Below, piece by piece: positions 53,091-62,003 of a stretch of 64,000 nucleotides of DNA. The translations under genes and the position numbers were made by a program. The stretch covers positions 28,636-92,635 of the forward strand of contig JBMOGA010000012.1 in NCBI GenBank assembly GCA_049318625.1, read 5' to 3'. The first letter of the stretch is position 1, and each line of letters begins with the position of its first letter. The notes beneath the pieces are model-generated. The model had not been told where the DNA came from, did not search any database, and was given only the letters and a program-made list of their open reading frames with translations. This stretch comes from JBMOGA01 sp049318625 (lineage in GTDB: Bacteria > Pseudomonadota > Alphaproteobacteria > Rhizobiales > Hyphomicrobiaceae).

Positions 53091-53723
53091 ATGGACGACA
53101 CGCTCAAAGAGCTCGGCGAACACATCGCCGCCCGCGGCGGTCCGGCGGTATCCGGCTGGCGGATCGCCTTCGGGGAGTTGACGATCGACGCCGACCGCGA
53201 TCGCGTGGTGGGGTTATTCAAGATGCTGCGCGACGACACGCGCTGCCGGTTCGAGATCCTGCTCGACATCGCCGGCGTGGACTGGCCGGCCCGCGCGGAG
53301 CGGTTCGACGTGGTCTACCACTTGTTGTCGCCGCGCATGAACCTGCGTTTGCGCGTCAAGGTGCGGACCGACGAGGTGGTGCCCGTTCCGAGCCTCGTCG
53401 AGGTGTTCCCGGCCGCCAACTGGTACGAGCGGGAAGCCTACGACATGTACGGCATCCTGTTCTCCGGGCACCCGGATCTGCGCCGGCTTCTGACCGACTA
53501 CGGTTTCCAGGGTTATCCGTTGCGCAAGGATTTCCCGCTGACCGGCTACGTCGAGGTGCGCTACGACGACGAGCAGAAGCGGGTCGTCTACGAGCCGGTG
53601 AAGCTCGTTCAGGAGTACCGCTCGTTCGATTTCATGAGCCCGTGGGAAGGTGCCGATTACATCCTGCCGGGTGACGAGAAGGCGCAGGCGGCGCCGGCCG
53701 CGCCGCCGGCCGCTAAGGCGTGA
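53091..53723 (+). CDS. nuoC: NADH-quinone oxidoreductase subunit C
   Basis: A peripheral-arm subunit (30-kDa type) at the quinone end. The 210 residues contain RFEILLDIAGVDWPARAERFDVVYHLLS and the signature ANWYEREAYDMYGILFSGHPDLRRLLTDYGFQGYPLRKDFPL. It is separate from nuoD, not a CD fusion. It ends 13 bases before a thioesterase gene instead of nuoD. Confidence 0.97.
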   Translation: MDDTLKELGEHIAARGGPAVSGWRIAFGELTIDADRDRVVGLFKMLRDDTRCRFEILLDIAGVDWPARAERFDVVYHLLSPRMNLRLRVKVRTDEVVPVPSLVEVFPAANWYEREAYDMYGILFSGHPDLRRLLTDYGFQGYPLRKDFPLTGYVEVRYDDEQKRVVYEPVKLVQEYRSFDFMSPWEGADYILPGDEKAQAAPAAPPAAKA

Positions 53724-53736
53724 GGCGGCGCGCACC

Positions 53737-54171
53737 ATGAAGCCCACGCTCGAGCCCGGCGCCAAGGTCACGTTCACCTATACGGTGGCGCCTTCGAAGA
53801 CCGTGCCGGCGCTCTATCCGGAAGCGCCCGAGTTCCAGACGATGCCGGCCGTGCTGGCGACGGGGTTCATGGTCGGGCTGCTGGAGTGGGGCTGCGTGAA
53901 GGTGCTGGCGCCGCATCTCGACGCCGGAGAGGGTTCGCTCGGTATCCACGTCGATTTCAGCCATGTCGCCGCGACGGTGCCCGGGCAGACCGTGACGGTG
54001 GTCGCGACCTGCACGGCGGTCGAGGGGCGGAAGGTATCTTTTGAGGTCGAGGCCCACGACGGCGTCGACGTCATCAGCCGCGGCAAACACCAGCGCATGG
54101 TGGTGCCGTGGGACAAGTTCACGGCGCGGGTGAACGCCAAGGCGAAGGCCGCCGGCGTCCCTGGATTGTAG
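53737..54171 (+). CDS. FlK-like hot-dog thioesterase inside the nuo operon
   Basis: A 144-residue protein closely resembling FlK, the fluoroacetyl-CoA thioesterase of Streptomyces cattleya, with no visible insertions or gaps over the first 76 residues. Shared stretches include KTV..LYPE.PEF, TGFMVGL.EW.CV and GEGSLG. The FlK catalytic residues Thr42, Glu50 and His76 fall at the same numbers here (ATGF, LLEW, DFSHVAAT). FlK's gating Phe36 is Met here, so fluoroacetyl specificity is not expected. It starts 13 bases after nuoC, 38 bases before nuoD, and has no signal peptide. It must be co-transcribed with complex I. The substrate is unknown. Confidence 0.87.
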   Translation: MKPTLEPGAKVTFTYTVAPSKTVPALYPEAPEFQTMPAVLATGFMVGLLEWGCVKVLAPHLDAGEGSLGIHVDFSHVAATVPGQTVTVVATCTAVEGRKVSFEVEAHDGVDVISRGKHQRMVVPWDKFTARVNAKAKAAGVPGL

Positions 54172-54209
54172 CGCGACCGAGGCAACGGATACTGCAAGAG
54201 GCCGGCGTC

Positions 54210-55400
54210 ATGCCCGAAACCGATATCCGCCAGTTCAACATCAACTTCGGCCCGCAGCATCCGGCGGCGCACGGGGTGTTGCGGCTGGTACTGGAACTCG
54301 ACGGCGAGGTCGTGGAGCGCGTCGACCCGCATGTCGGCTTGCTGCACCGTGGCACCGAGAAGCTGCTGGAGAGCCGGACCTACCTGCAGGACATCGGCTA
54401 TTTCGACCGGCTCGACTACGTCGCGCCGATGAACCAGGAACACGCGTTCTGCCTCGCGGTGGAGAAGCTGCTCGGCCTCGGCGTGCCCAAGCGCGCCCAG
54501 CTCATCCGCGTGCTGTTCTCGGAAATCGGCCGCATCCTCTCGCACATGCTGAACGTCACGACGCAGGCGATGGACGTCGGCGCGCTGACCCCGCCCCTGT
54601 GGGGGTTCGAGGAGCGCGAGAAACTGATGGTGTTCTACGAGCGGGCATCCGGCGCCCGCATGCACGCCAAGTACTTCCGCTTCGGCGGCGTGCATCAGGA
54701 CCTGCCGCCGGAACTGATCAATGACATCTATGCGTTCTGCGACCCGCACCTCAAGGTTCTCGACGACATCCACAACCTCGTCATGGAGAACCGCATCTTC
54801 AAGCAGCGCAACGTCGACATCGGCGTGATCAGCCTCGACGACTGCTTCCGCTGGGGCTTTTCCGGCGTGATGGTGCGGGGCTCGGGTGCGGCTTGGGACC
54901 TGCGGCGCGCCCAACCTTACGAGTGCTACGACGAGCTCGCCTTCGACATCCCGATCGGCAAGAACGGCGACAACTACGACCGCCAGCTGATCCGCATGGA
55001 GGAGATGCGCCAGTCGGCTCGCATCATGAAGCAATGCTGCGAGAAGCTGATGAGCGCGGAGGGGCAGGGCCCGCACGTCGCCGAAAACACCAAGGTGGTG
55101 CCACCCAAGCGGGGCGATATGAAGCGCTCGATGGAGGCGCTGATCCACCACTTCAAGCTCTACACCGAGGGCTTCCACGTGCCCGAGGGCGAGGTCTATG
55201 CCTGCGTCGAGGCGCCGAAGGGCGAGTTCGGTGTCTACCTCGTGGCCGACGGAACCAACAAGCCTTATCGCTGCAAGATTCGGGCCCCGGGGTTCCCGCA
55301 TCTGCAGGCGATGGACTTCATGAACAAGGGCCACATGCTCGCCGACGTGTCGGCGATTCTCGGCTCGCTCGACATCGTGTTCGGCGAGATCGACCGCTGA
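54210..55400 (+). CDS. nuoD: NADH-quinone oxidoreductase subunit D
   Basis: The 49-kDa-type subunit lining the quinone site with NuoB. The 396 residues begin MPETDIRQFNINFGPQHPAAHGV and include HVGLLHRGTEKLLE, LDYVAPMNQEHAFC with the quinone-binding Tyr and His regions, and the terminal LGSLDIVFGEIDR. An upstream in-frame extension overlaps the thioesterase gene and is rejected. A 172-base gap precedes nuoE. Confidence 0.97.
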   Translation: MPETDIRQFNINFGPQHPAAHGVLRLVLELDGEVVERVDPHVGLLHRGTEKLLESRTYLQDIGYFDRLDYVAPMNQEHAFCLAVEKLLGLGVPKRAQLIRVLFSEIGRILSHMLNVTTQAMDVGALTPPLWGFEEREKLMVFYERASGARMHAKYFRFGGVHQDLPPELINDIYAFCDPHLKVLDDIHNLVMENRIFKQRNVDIGVISLDDCFRWGFSGVMVRGSGAAWDLRRAQPYECYDELAFDIPIGKNGDNYDRQLIRMEEMRQSARIMKQCCEKLMSAEGQGPHVAENTKVVPPKRGDMKRSMEALIHHFKLYTEGFHVPEGEVYACVEAPKGEFGVYLVADGTNKPYRCKIRAPGFPHLQAMDFMNKGHMLADVSAILGSLDIVFGEIDR

Positions 55401-55572
55401 CGGCGCTCGTTGTCGCCGGTCGCGCCTTTTGCCTGTCTTGTCAGGGTGAGAGACGCGGCCTAGGGAAGACGGCGTAAGCCGAACCGGTTCGACCCGGCCG
55501 GCTTGCACACTAGACCGGCTGCCGCCGCGCCCCGGGTGCGAAGGTGGCTCACAGTTCGGAGACCAACGTCCC

Positions 55573-56175
55573 ATGGCCGTCCGCCGCCTGCATCCCGACC
55601 AGCCCGCGTCGTTCGCGTTCACGCCCGAGAACGAGGCCTGGGCGAAGGCGACCATCGCCAAGTATCCACCGGGCAAGCAGGCCTCCGCGGTCATCCCGCT
55701 GTTGTGGCGGGCGCAGGAACAGCACGCCAACTGGTTGCCGGAGCCGGCGATCCGCGCGGTCGCCGACATGCTCGCGATGGCGTACATCCGCGTCTACGAG
55801 ATCGCGACGTTCTATACGATGTTCCAGCTTTCCCCGGTCGGCACCAAGGCGCACGTGCAGGTGTGCGGCACCACGCCGTGCATGCTGCGCGGTTCGGAAG
55901 GGCTGATCGAGGTTTGCAAGCGGCGCATTCACGACGAGCCGCACCATCTGTCGGCGGACGGCAGCTTTTCGTGGGAGGAGGTCGAATGCCTCGGCTCCTG
56001 CGCCAATGCGCCGATGGTCCAAGTGTTCAAGGATACCTACGAGGATCTCACGCCCGAACTGCTGGAGAAGGTGCTGGACGGCTTTGCGGCGGGTCAGCCG
56101 CCGATGCCCGGATCGCAGACGGGCCGGCAGGCCTCCTGTCCGGTCGGTGGGTCGACCACGCTGAAGACCGCATGA
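55573..56175 (+). CDS. nuoE: NADH-quinone oxidoreductase subunit E
   Basis: The 24-kDa-type subunit with a [2Fe-2S] cluster (N1a) in the NADH module. The 200 residues contain the ligands in VCGTTPCML and ECLGSCANAP, after a helical N-terminal domain. A tail of about 25 residues, rich in Gly/Pro/Ser with one Cys, extends past the usual end. Confidence 0.96.
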   Translation: MAVRRLHPDQPASFAFTPENEAWAKATIAKYPPGKQASAVIPLLWRAQEQHANWLPEPAIRAVADMLAMAYIRVYEIATFYTMFQLSPVGTKAHVQVCGTTPCMLRGSEGLIEVCKRRIHDEPHHLSADGSFSWEEVECLGSCANAPMVQVFKDTYEDLTPELLEKVLDGFAAGQPPMPGSQTGRQASCPVGGSTTLKTA

Positions 56176-56194
56176 AGCGCTTTGTGGGCAGGAC

Positions 56195-56380
56195 ATGAGC
56201 AAGGAAGGCGGGGACTGGATGAGACGGGCAGGCTATATCGCGATGCACGCGTTGGTGGCCGGCGCGTTCTTCTTCGTGATTCAACGCTATCCGCTCGAGC
56301 AATCGGTGCAGAGCAGCATCCAGTGGGCCGCCTTCTTCGCAGTCGCGGCCGCGATCGTCGCCTGGAGGCAGACCCAGTGA
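56195..56380 (+). CDS. 61-residue two-helix membrane protein in the nuo operon
   Basis: Residues 11-31 (AGYIAMHALVAGAFFFVIQRY) and 38-57 (SSIQWAAFFAVAAAIVAWRQ) are hydrophobic, giving a helical hairpin. It starts 20 bases after nuoE and ends 81 bases before nuoF. No known complex I subunit matches. A small accessory or assembly peptide is possible. Confidence rests on the clean hydrophobic pattern and position, not on homology. Confidence 0.6.
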   Translation: MSKEGGDWMRRAGYIAMHALVAGAFFFVIQRYPLEQSVQSSIQWAAFFAVAAAIVAWRQTQ

Positions 56381-56461
56381 GGATCGCCCCGCTACCGGCC
56401 GTATCCGAGACCGTTCGAGACATTCGCCACCGCGCAGCCGCGGCCCAGCCCGAGGTCACCC

Positions 56462-57745
56462 ATGCTCGCTGACAAGGATCGCATTTTCACGAACATCTAC
56501 GGCTTCCACGATTGGCGGCTGGCGGGTGCGCAGGCGCGGGGCAGCTGGAGCAACACCCGGCAGCTCATCGAGATGGGCCATGACGGCATCATCGACGAGA
56601 TGAAGAAATCGGGGCTGCGCGGGCGTGGCGGGGCTGGCTTCCCGACCGGTCTCAAGTGGTCGTTCATGCCGAAGGCCGATGCGCGCCCGAGCTATCTCGT
56701 CGTCAACGCGGACGAATCCGAGCCGGGGTCGTGCAAGGATCGCGAGATCATGCGGCACGAGCCGCACCTTCTGATCGAGGGCTGCCTGGTGGCCTCGTAC
56801 GCGATGCGGGCGCACACCTGCTACATCTACGTGCGCGGCGAGTTCATCCGTGAGCGGGAGCGCTTGCAGGCTGCCATCGACGAGGCCTATGCGGCGAAGC
56901 TCGTGGGCAAGGACAACATCCACGGCTGGGACTTCGACATCTATGTCCATCACGGCGCCGGCGCGTACATCTGTGGCGAAGAGACGGCGTTGCTGGAGAG
57001 TCTCGAGGGCAAGAAGGGCCAGCCGCGCCTGAAGCCGCCGTTCCCGGCCAACGTCGGCCTCTACGGCGCGCCGACCACCGTCAACAACGTCGAGTCGATC
57101 GCCGTCGTGCCGACCATCCTGCGGCGTGGCGCGGCGTGGTTCGCCGGGCTCGGCAAGCCCAACAACACCGGCACCAAGCTGTTCCAGATCTCCGGCCACG
57201 TCGAGCGGCCGTGCGTGGTCGAGGAGGAGATGGGAATCCCGCTCAAGCAACTGCTCGAAACGCACGCGGGCGGGGTTCGCGGCGGCTGGAAGAACCTGCT
57301 CTGCGTCATTCCGGGCGGGTCCTCGATGCCGATGATCCCGGCCGACATCTGCGAGGACCTGACGATGGACTTCGACTCGCTGTCGAAGCTCAAGTCGGGG
57401 ATGGGCACGGCCGCCATCATCGTGATGGACAAATCGACCGACATCATCAAGGCGATCGCTCGGATCGCCTACTTCTACAAGCACGAGAGCTGCGGCCAGT
57501 GCACGCCGTGCCGCGAGGGTACCGGCTGGATGTGGCGGGTCCTCGAGCGGATGGCGCGCGGCGAGGCGGAGAAGCGCGAAATCGATTTGCTGTTCGACGT
57601 GACGAAGCAGGTCGAGGGGCACACGATCTGCGCGCTCGGCGATGCGGCGGCGTGGCCGGTGCAGGGCCTCATTCGCAACTTCCGCCCGGTCATCGAGGCA
57701 CGCATCGATCAGTATCAGGCGGCGCACAAGCAAGCGGCGGAGTAG
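56462..57745 (+). CDS. nuoF: NADH-quinone oxidoreductase subunit F
   Basis: The NADH-binding subunit with FMN and the N3 [4Fe-4S] cluster. The 427 residues include the NADH/FMN sites (GLRGRGGAGFPTGLKWSF, NADESEPGSCKDREIM, GAGAYICGEETALLESLEG) and the cluster ligands ESCGQCTPCREGTGW plus a later Cys (HTICALGD). It is a standard length. Confidence 0.98.
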   Translation: MLADKDRIFTNIYGFHDWRLAGAQARGSWSNTRQLIEMGHDGIIDEMKKSGLRGRGGAGFPTGLKWSFMPKADARPSYLVVNADESEPGSCKDREIMRHEPHLLIEGCLVASYAMRAHTCYIYVRGEFIRERERLQAAIDEAYAAKLVGKDNIHGWDFDIYVHHGAGAYICGEETALLESLEGKKGQPRLKPPFPANVGLYGAPTTVNNVESIAVVPTILRRGAAWFAGLGKPNNTGTKLFQISGHVERPCVVEEEMGIPLKQLLETHAGGVRGGWKNLLCVIPGGSSMPMIPADICEDLTMDFDSLSKLKSGMGTAAIIVMDKSTDIIKAIARIAYFYKHESCGQCTPCREGTGWMWRVLERMARGEAEKREIDLLFDVTKQVEGHTICALGDAAAWPVQGLIRNFRPVIEARIDQYQAAHKQAAE

Positions 57746-57832
57746 CGGCTGGCGCGAACGGTCATTGACGGATAAACAGCGACATCAAGCGCTTCGGCGC
57801 GGGGCGTCCCGGGGAACGGCGGCTAGGACATC

Positions 57833-59941
57833 ATGCCGAAGAAGCTCATCATCGACGGCCAGGAGATCGAGGTCGAGGACGGCATCACGCTCATTCAGGC
57901 GTGCGAGCAGGCGGGCGTGGAAGTGCCGCGCTTCTGCTACCACGAGCGCCTGTCGATCGCCGGCAACTGCCGCATGTGCCTCGTCGAGGTGGTCGGCATG
58001 CCGAAGCCGGTGGCGAGCTGCGCCATGGGCGTCAACGATCTGCCGCCCAACCGCGACGGCAGCCCCAAGGTCATCAATACCCTGACGCCGATGGTCAAGA
58101 AGGCCCGCGAAGGAGTGATGGAGTTCCTGCTCATCAATCATCCGCTCGATTGCCCGATCTGCGACCAAGGTGGCGAGTGCGATCTGCAGGATCAGGCGAT
58201 GGCCTACGGAGGCGGCGGCTCGCGCTTCGACGAGAACAAGCGCGCGGTGGAGGAGAAGCACCTCGGCCCGCTGATCAAGACGGCGATGACGCGCTGCATC
58301 CAGTGCACGCGCTGCGTGCGGTTCATGACCGAGATCGCCGGTGTCGAGGAACTCGGCGCCATCGGCCGCGGCGAGGACATGGAGATCACCACCTACCTCG
58401 AGAAGGGCATCCTGTCCGAGATGTCGGCCAACGTCGTCGACCTGTGCCCGGTCGGCGCGCTGACGCACCGGCCATGGGCGCACAACGCGCGGCCGTGGGA
58501 GCTGAAGAAGGTCGAGTCGATCGACGCCATGGATGCGGTCGGCTCGGCGATCCGCGTCGATGTGCGCGGCCGCGAGGTGATGCGCATCCTGCCGCGCAAC
58601 AACGACGCGGTGAACGAGGAGTGGATCTCGGACAAGACGCGGCATGTGGCGGACGGGCTGCGCACGCAGCGGCTCGACCGGCCCTACGTGCGGCGCAACG
58701 GCCGGTTGGAAGCGGCCTCGTGGGACGAGGCGCTGGGGCTGGTCGCGGAGCGGCTCGGCACGACGTCGCCCGACCGGATCGCGGCGATCGCCGGCGATCT
58801 CGCCGGGGCCGAAGAGATGTTCGCGCTCAAGGATCTGCTCGGCCGGCTCGGCGTGAAGAGCCACGACTGCCGCGCGCCCGGCGAGCCGCTCGATCCGGCG
58901 CTGGGGCGGGGGAGCTACATCTTCAACGCCGGTATCGAAGGCATCGAACAGGCCGACGCGATCCTGCTGGTCGGCACCAATCCGCGGCTCGAAGCGGCCG
59001 TGCTCAACACCCGGATCCGCAAGCGCTGGCGGCAGGGCGGTTTGACGGTTGGTGTGATCGGCCCCGCGGTCGACCTCACCTACAGCTATCAGCACTTGGG
59101 TGCTGGGGCCGATACTCTGGCCGAAATCGCGTCTGGGCGGCACAATTTCATGGCGACGCTTACGGGCGCCAAGCGGCCCATGGTCATCGTCGGCCCGGGC
59201 GCCTACCGGCGGCCCGACGGGGCCGCAGTCCTGGCGCTGGCGGCCGGCATCGCGCTGTCGGCAGGGTCGGGCAAGGAGGTTGGCGCTTCCGCGTTCAACG
59301 TGCTGCATACCGCGGCCGGCCGGGTCGGCGGGCTCGATGTCGGGTTCGTCCCGGCGGCGGGTGGGCTCGATACCGCGCAGATCCTCGCTGGGGCGGCGCG
59401 CGGGTCGCTCGATGTCGTCTATCTGCTCGGCGTCGACGAGATCGATACGCAGGGTCTCGGCAGTGCGTTCGTGGTCTATCAGGGCAGCCACGGTGATGCC
59501 GGCGCCCACCGCGCCGACGTGATCCTGCCGGCGTCGGCCTACACCGAGAAGAGCGCGACCTACGTCAACACCGAAGGCCGTGCCCAGCAGACGGCGCGGG
59601 CCGGGTTCGCGCCGGGCGACGGCAAGGAAGACTGGGCGATCGTGCGCGCCCTTTCGGCGCGGGTCGGCAAGACTCTTGGCTACGATACGCTCGGGGCCTT
59701 GCGGACGGCGATGTACAAGTCGGCTCCCGGGCTGGCGCGGATCGGTCTGCAGGCAGCTGGCGCGGTAGCGGACGTGGAGGCCGTGGCCAGGCGCGGCGGG
59801 ACGGTCGCGAGCGGGACTTTCCAGCACGTGATCAATGATTTCTACCTGACGAATCCGGTGGCGCGGGCCTCGGCGGTGATGGCCGAGCTCAGCGCCGTGA
59901 AAGCGGCGTCGGCCGGCAGTGGCCGGCAGGCGGCGGAATAA
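57833..59941 (+). CDS. nuoG: NADH-quinone oxidoreductase subunit G
   Basis: The largest peripheral subunit, which relays electrons from NuoF. The 702 residues contain the N-terminal [2Fe-2S] motif (CYHERLSIAGNCRMC), the HPLDCPICDQGGECDLQ cluster, the RCIQCTRCVRFMTEIAG cluster and a catalytically inactive molybdopterin-oxidoreductase domain. No extra N7 cluster (CxxCxxxC near residue 230) is seen. The gene starts 87 bases after nuoF. Confidence 0.97.
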   Translation: MPKKLIIDGQEIEVEDGITLIQACEQAGVEVPRFCYHERLSIAGNCRMCLVEVVGMPKPVASCAMGVNDLPPNRDGSPKVINTLTPMVKKAREGVMEFLLINHPLDCPICDQGGECDLQDQAMAYGGGGSRFDENKRAVEEKHLGPLIKTAMTRCIQCTRCVRFMTEIAGVEELGAIGRGEDMEITTYLEKGILSEMSANVVDLCPVGALTHRPWAHNARPWELKKVESIDAMDAVGSAIRVDVRGREVMRILPRNNDAVNEEWISDKTRHVADGLRTQRLDRPYVRRNGRLEAASWDEALGLVAERLGTTSPDRIAAIAGDLAGAEEMFALKDLLGRLGVKSHDCRAPGEPLDPALGRGSYIFNAGIEGIEQADAILLVGTNPRLEAAVLNTRIRKRWRQGGLTVGVIGPAVDLTYSYQHLGAGADTLAEIASGRHNFMATLTGAKRPMVIVGPGAYRRPDGAAVLALAAGIALSAGSGKEVGASAFNVLHTAAGRVGGLDVGFVPAAGGLDTAQILAGAARGSLDVVYLLGVDEIDTQGLGSAFVVYQGSHGDAGAHRADVILPASAYTEKSATYVNTEGRAQQTARAGFAPGDGKEDWAIVRALSARVGKTLGYDTLGALRTAMYKSAPGLARIGLQAAGAVADVEAVARRGGTVASGTFQHVINDFYLTNPVARASAVMAELSAVKAASAGSGRQAAE

Positions 59942-59956
59942 GGCGGGACGAGGCTC

Positions 59957-61030
59957 ATGGACCGGGCAATCGAACTCTGGTGGGCTTATGGCTGGCCGCT
60001 GGCAATCATGCTCTTCCAGAGCGTGGTGCTGCTGGTCGCGTTGCTCGTGGTCATTGCGTTCCTGCTGCTGATGGACCGCAAGGTGTGGGCCGCGGTGCAG
60101 ATGCGCAAGGGCCCGAACGTGGTCGGTCCGTTCGGTCTGCTGCAGTCGTTTGCCGATCTGCTGAAGTTCGTGCTGAAGGAGCCGATCATCCCGGCGGGCG
60201 CCGACAAGGCGGTGTTCCTGCTGGCGCCGGTGGCGACGGCCACCTTCGCGCTGGCGGCCTGGGCGGTGATCCCGGTCAGCCAGGACGGTTTCGGGCGCTG
60301 GGTGATCTCCGACATGAACGTCGGCGTGCTCTATCTGCTCGCGATCTCGTCGCTCGGTGTCTACGGCATCATCATGGGTGGGTGGGCGTCGAACTCCAAG
60401 TATCCGTTCATGGGCTCGCTGCGCTCGGCAGCGCAGATGGTGTCGTACGAGGTGTCGATCGGCCTCGTCATCATCACCGTGCTGTTGCTGGTCGGCTCGC
60501 TTAACATGACCGACATCGTCAACGCCCAGCGCACCGGCATAGGTACCGACGTCGGGTTGCCGAGTTCGCTGGTCGATTGGCACTGGCTGGCGCTGTTCCC
60601 GATGTTCGTGGTGTTCTTCATTTCGGCGCTGGCGGAAACGAATCGCCCGCCGTTCGATCTGCCGGAAGCCGAATCGGAGTTGGTCGCCGGATTCATGGTC
60701 GAGTACTCCTCGACCCCTTATCTGCTGTTCATGCTCGGCGAATACGTGGCGATCGTCACCATGTGTGCGCTGACGACGATCCTCTTCCTCGGCGGCTGGC
60801 TGCCGCCGCTCGACGTGGCGCCGCTCAACTGGGTGCCCGGGCTCGTCTGGTTCATGATCAAGCTGACGTTCGTCTTCTTCATGTTCGCCATGGTGAAAGC
60901 GATCGTTCCGCGCTACCGCTACGACCAACTGATGCGGCTAGGCTGGAAGGTGTTCCTGCCGTTGTCGCTCGCCATGGTTGTCATCGTAGCCGGTATCCTG
61001 CAGTTCGGTGGTCTGTCGCCGGCCCACTGA
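59957..61030 (+). CDS. nuoH: NADH-quinone oxidoreductase subunit H
   Basis: A membrane subunit that forms the entrance of the quinone cavity. The 357 residues have about eight helices and the signatures DRKVWAAVQMRKGPNVVGPFGLLQSFADLLKFVLKE and ALAETNRPPFDLPEAESELVAGFMVEYSS. It is 15 bases after nuoG. Confidence 0.98.
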   Translation: MDRAIELWWAYGWPLAIMLFQSVVLLVALLVVIAFLLLMDRKVWAAVQMRKGPNVVGPFGLLQSFADLLKFVLKEPIIPAGADKAVFLLAPVATATFALAAWAVIPVSQDGFGRWVISDMNVGVLYLLAISSLGVYGIIMGGWASNSKYPFMGSLRSAAQMVSYEVSIGLVIITVLLLVGSLNMTDIVNAQRTGIGTDVGLPSSLVDWHWLALFPMFVVFFISALAETNRPPFDLPEAESELVAGFMVEYSSTPYLLFMLGEYVAIVTMCALTTILFLGGWLPPLDVAPLNWVPGLVWFMIKLTFVFFMFAMVKAIVPRYRYDQLMRLGWKVFLPLSLAMVVIVAGILQFGGLSPAH

Positions 61031-61096
61031 GGTCCGGCATCTCGTCAATCGCGCCGGTGTCCGCAGGGGCCGGCGCTCGGGCTTGGAGCAAGCGAC

Positions 61097-61585
61097 ATGG
61101 GCGTCGGCCAGGCGATCAGATCGGCCTTCCTCGCGGAGTTCGTCTCGGCGTTCTTCCTGAGCATGCGGTATTTCTTCCGGCCGAAGTTCACGGTGAACTA
61201 TCCGTTCGAGAAGGGACCGATCTCGCCGCGTTTCCGGGGCGAGCATGCGCTGCGGCGCTATCCGAACGGCGAGGAGAGGTGCATCGCCTGCAAGCTGTGC
61301 GAGGCGATCTGCCCGGCCCAGGCCATCACCATCGAGGCTGGGCCGCGCCGGAACGACGGCACGCGGCGCACCACACGCTACGACATCGACATGGTGAAAT
61401 GCATCTACTGTGGTCTCTGTCAGGAGGCCTGCCCGGTCGATGCCATCGTGGAAGGCCCGAATTTCGAGTTCGCCACCGAGACCCGCGAGGAGCTCTTCTA
61501 CAACAAGGAGCGGCTGCTCTCGAATGGCGATCGCTGGGAGCGCGAGATCGCGAAGAACATTGCCCTCGACGCACGATATCGCTGA
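61097..61585 (+). CDS. nuoI: NADH-quinone oxidoreductase subunit I
   Basis: The 162-residue ferredoxin-like subunit carries clusters N6a and N6b. Two CxxCxxCxxxCP motifs are visible: CIACKLCEAICPAQAI and CIYCGLCQEACPVDAI. The N-terminal amphipathic segment matches the family. Confidence 0.98.
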   Translation: MGVGQAIRSAFLAEFVSAFFLSMRYFFRPKFTVNYPFEKGPISPRFRGEHALRRYPNGEERCIACKLCEAICPAQAITIEAGPRRNDGTRRTTRYDIDMVKCIYCGLCQEACPVDAIVEGPNFEFATETREELFYNKERLLSNGDRWEREIAKNIALDARYR

Positions 61586-61961
61586 GCGGCGCCGGGCCCG
61601 CATCACGGCCGAGCCCCCGCGACTGATTCCAGTCACGCGCGAGGGGTGGCAGTCGTTTTTGGCATCGCTGAGTGCCGAAGAGCTCACGCGTTACGGGCAG
61701 ATCGCGCACGACCAGTATGTCCGAGAGCGGCGGTTCGTCTGGGCGCAGGCGTTGATGCTGGTGTTGGCCGTCGGCAGCGTGTTCGCTTCGTCGCGCGGTC
61801 TCATCCTATGGGGGTATAGCCGCACGGGCGTTTTGGCGCTTGGTTTGTCGGCGCTTCTGGGCTATTGGCCCTACCGCGGCGCCAAAGTCCGGCGCCTGTG
61901 GTGGCGGCATTACCGGGCAGTGAACGACGAACTGGAACGCCGCAAATCTGCAGGTGGGTGA
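61524..61961 (+). CDS. Membrane protein between nuoI and nuoJ, function unknown
   Basis: A protein of up to 145 residues with a basic N-terminus, VTREGWQSFLASLSAEELTRYGQIAHDQYVRERRFVWAQ, then two helices (about residues 84-104 and 111-126), and a basic tail (RRLWWRHYRAVNDELERRKSAGG). It is not a known complex I subunit. The start is uncertain. ATG 61524 has AAGGAG upstream but overlaps nuoI by 62 bases; TTG 61560 overlaps by 26 and gives 133 residues. It ends 42 bases before nuoJ. Confidence 0.6.
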   Translation: MAIAGSARSRRTLPSTHDIAERRRARITAEPPRLIPVTREGWQSFLASLSAEELTRYGQIAHDQYVRERRFVWAQALMLVLAVGSVFASSRGLILWGYSRTGVLALGLSALLGYWPYRGAKVRRLWWRHYRAVNDELERRKSAGG

Positions 61962-62003
61962 GCGGGGGGATCGGCCGCACGGCCGATAAGGTTGGAGACG
62001 GGC

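Noticed and set aside
57785..60928. 1047-codon open frame on the minus strand across nuoG and nuoH
   Set aside because: It mirrors the codon positions of nuoG/nuoH in GC-rich DNA, has Arg/His/Asp-rich low-complexity composition and no family resemblance.
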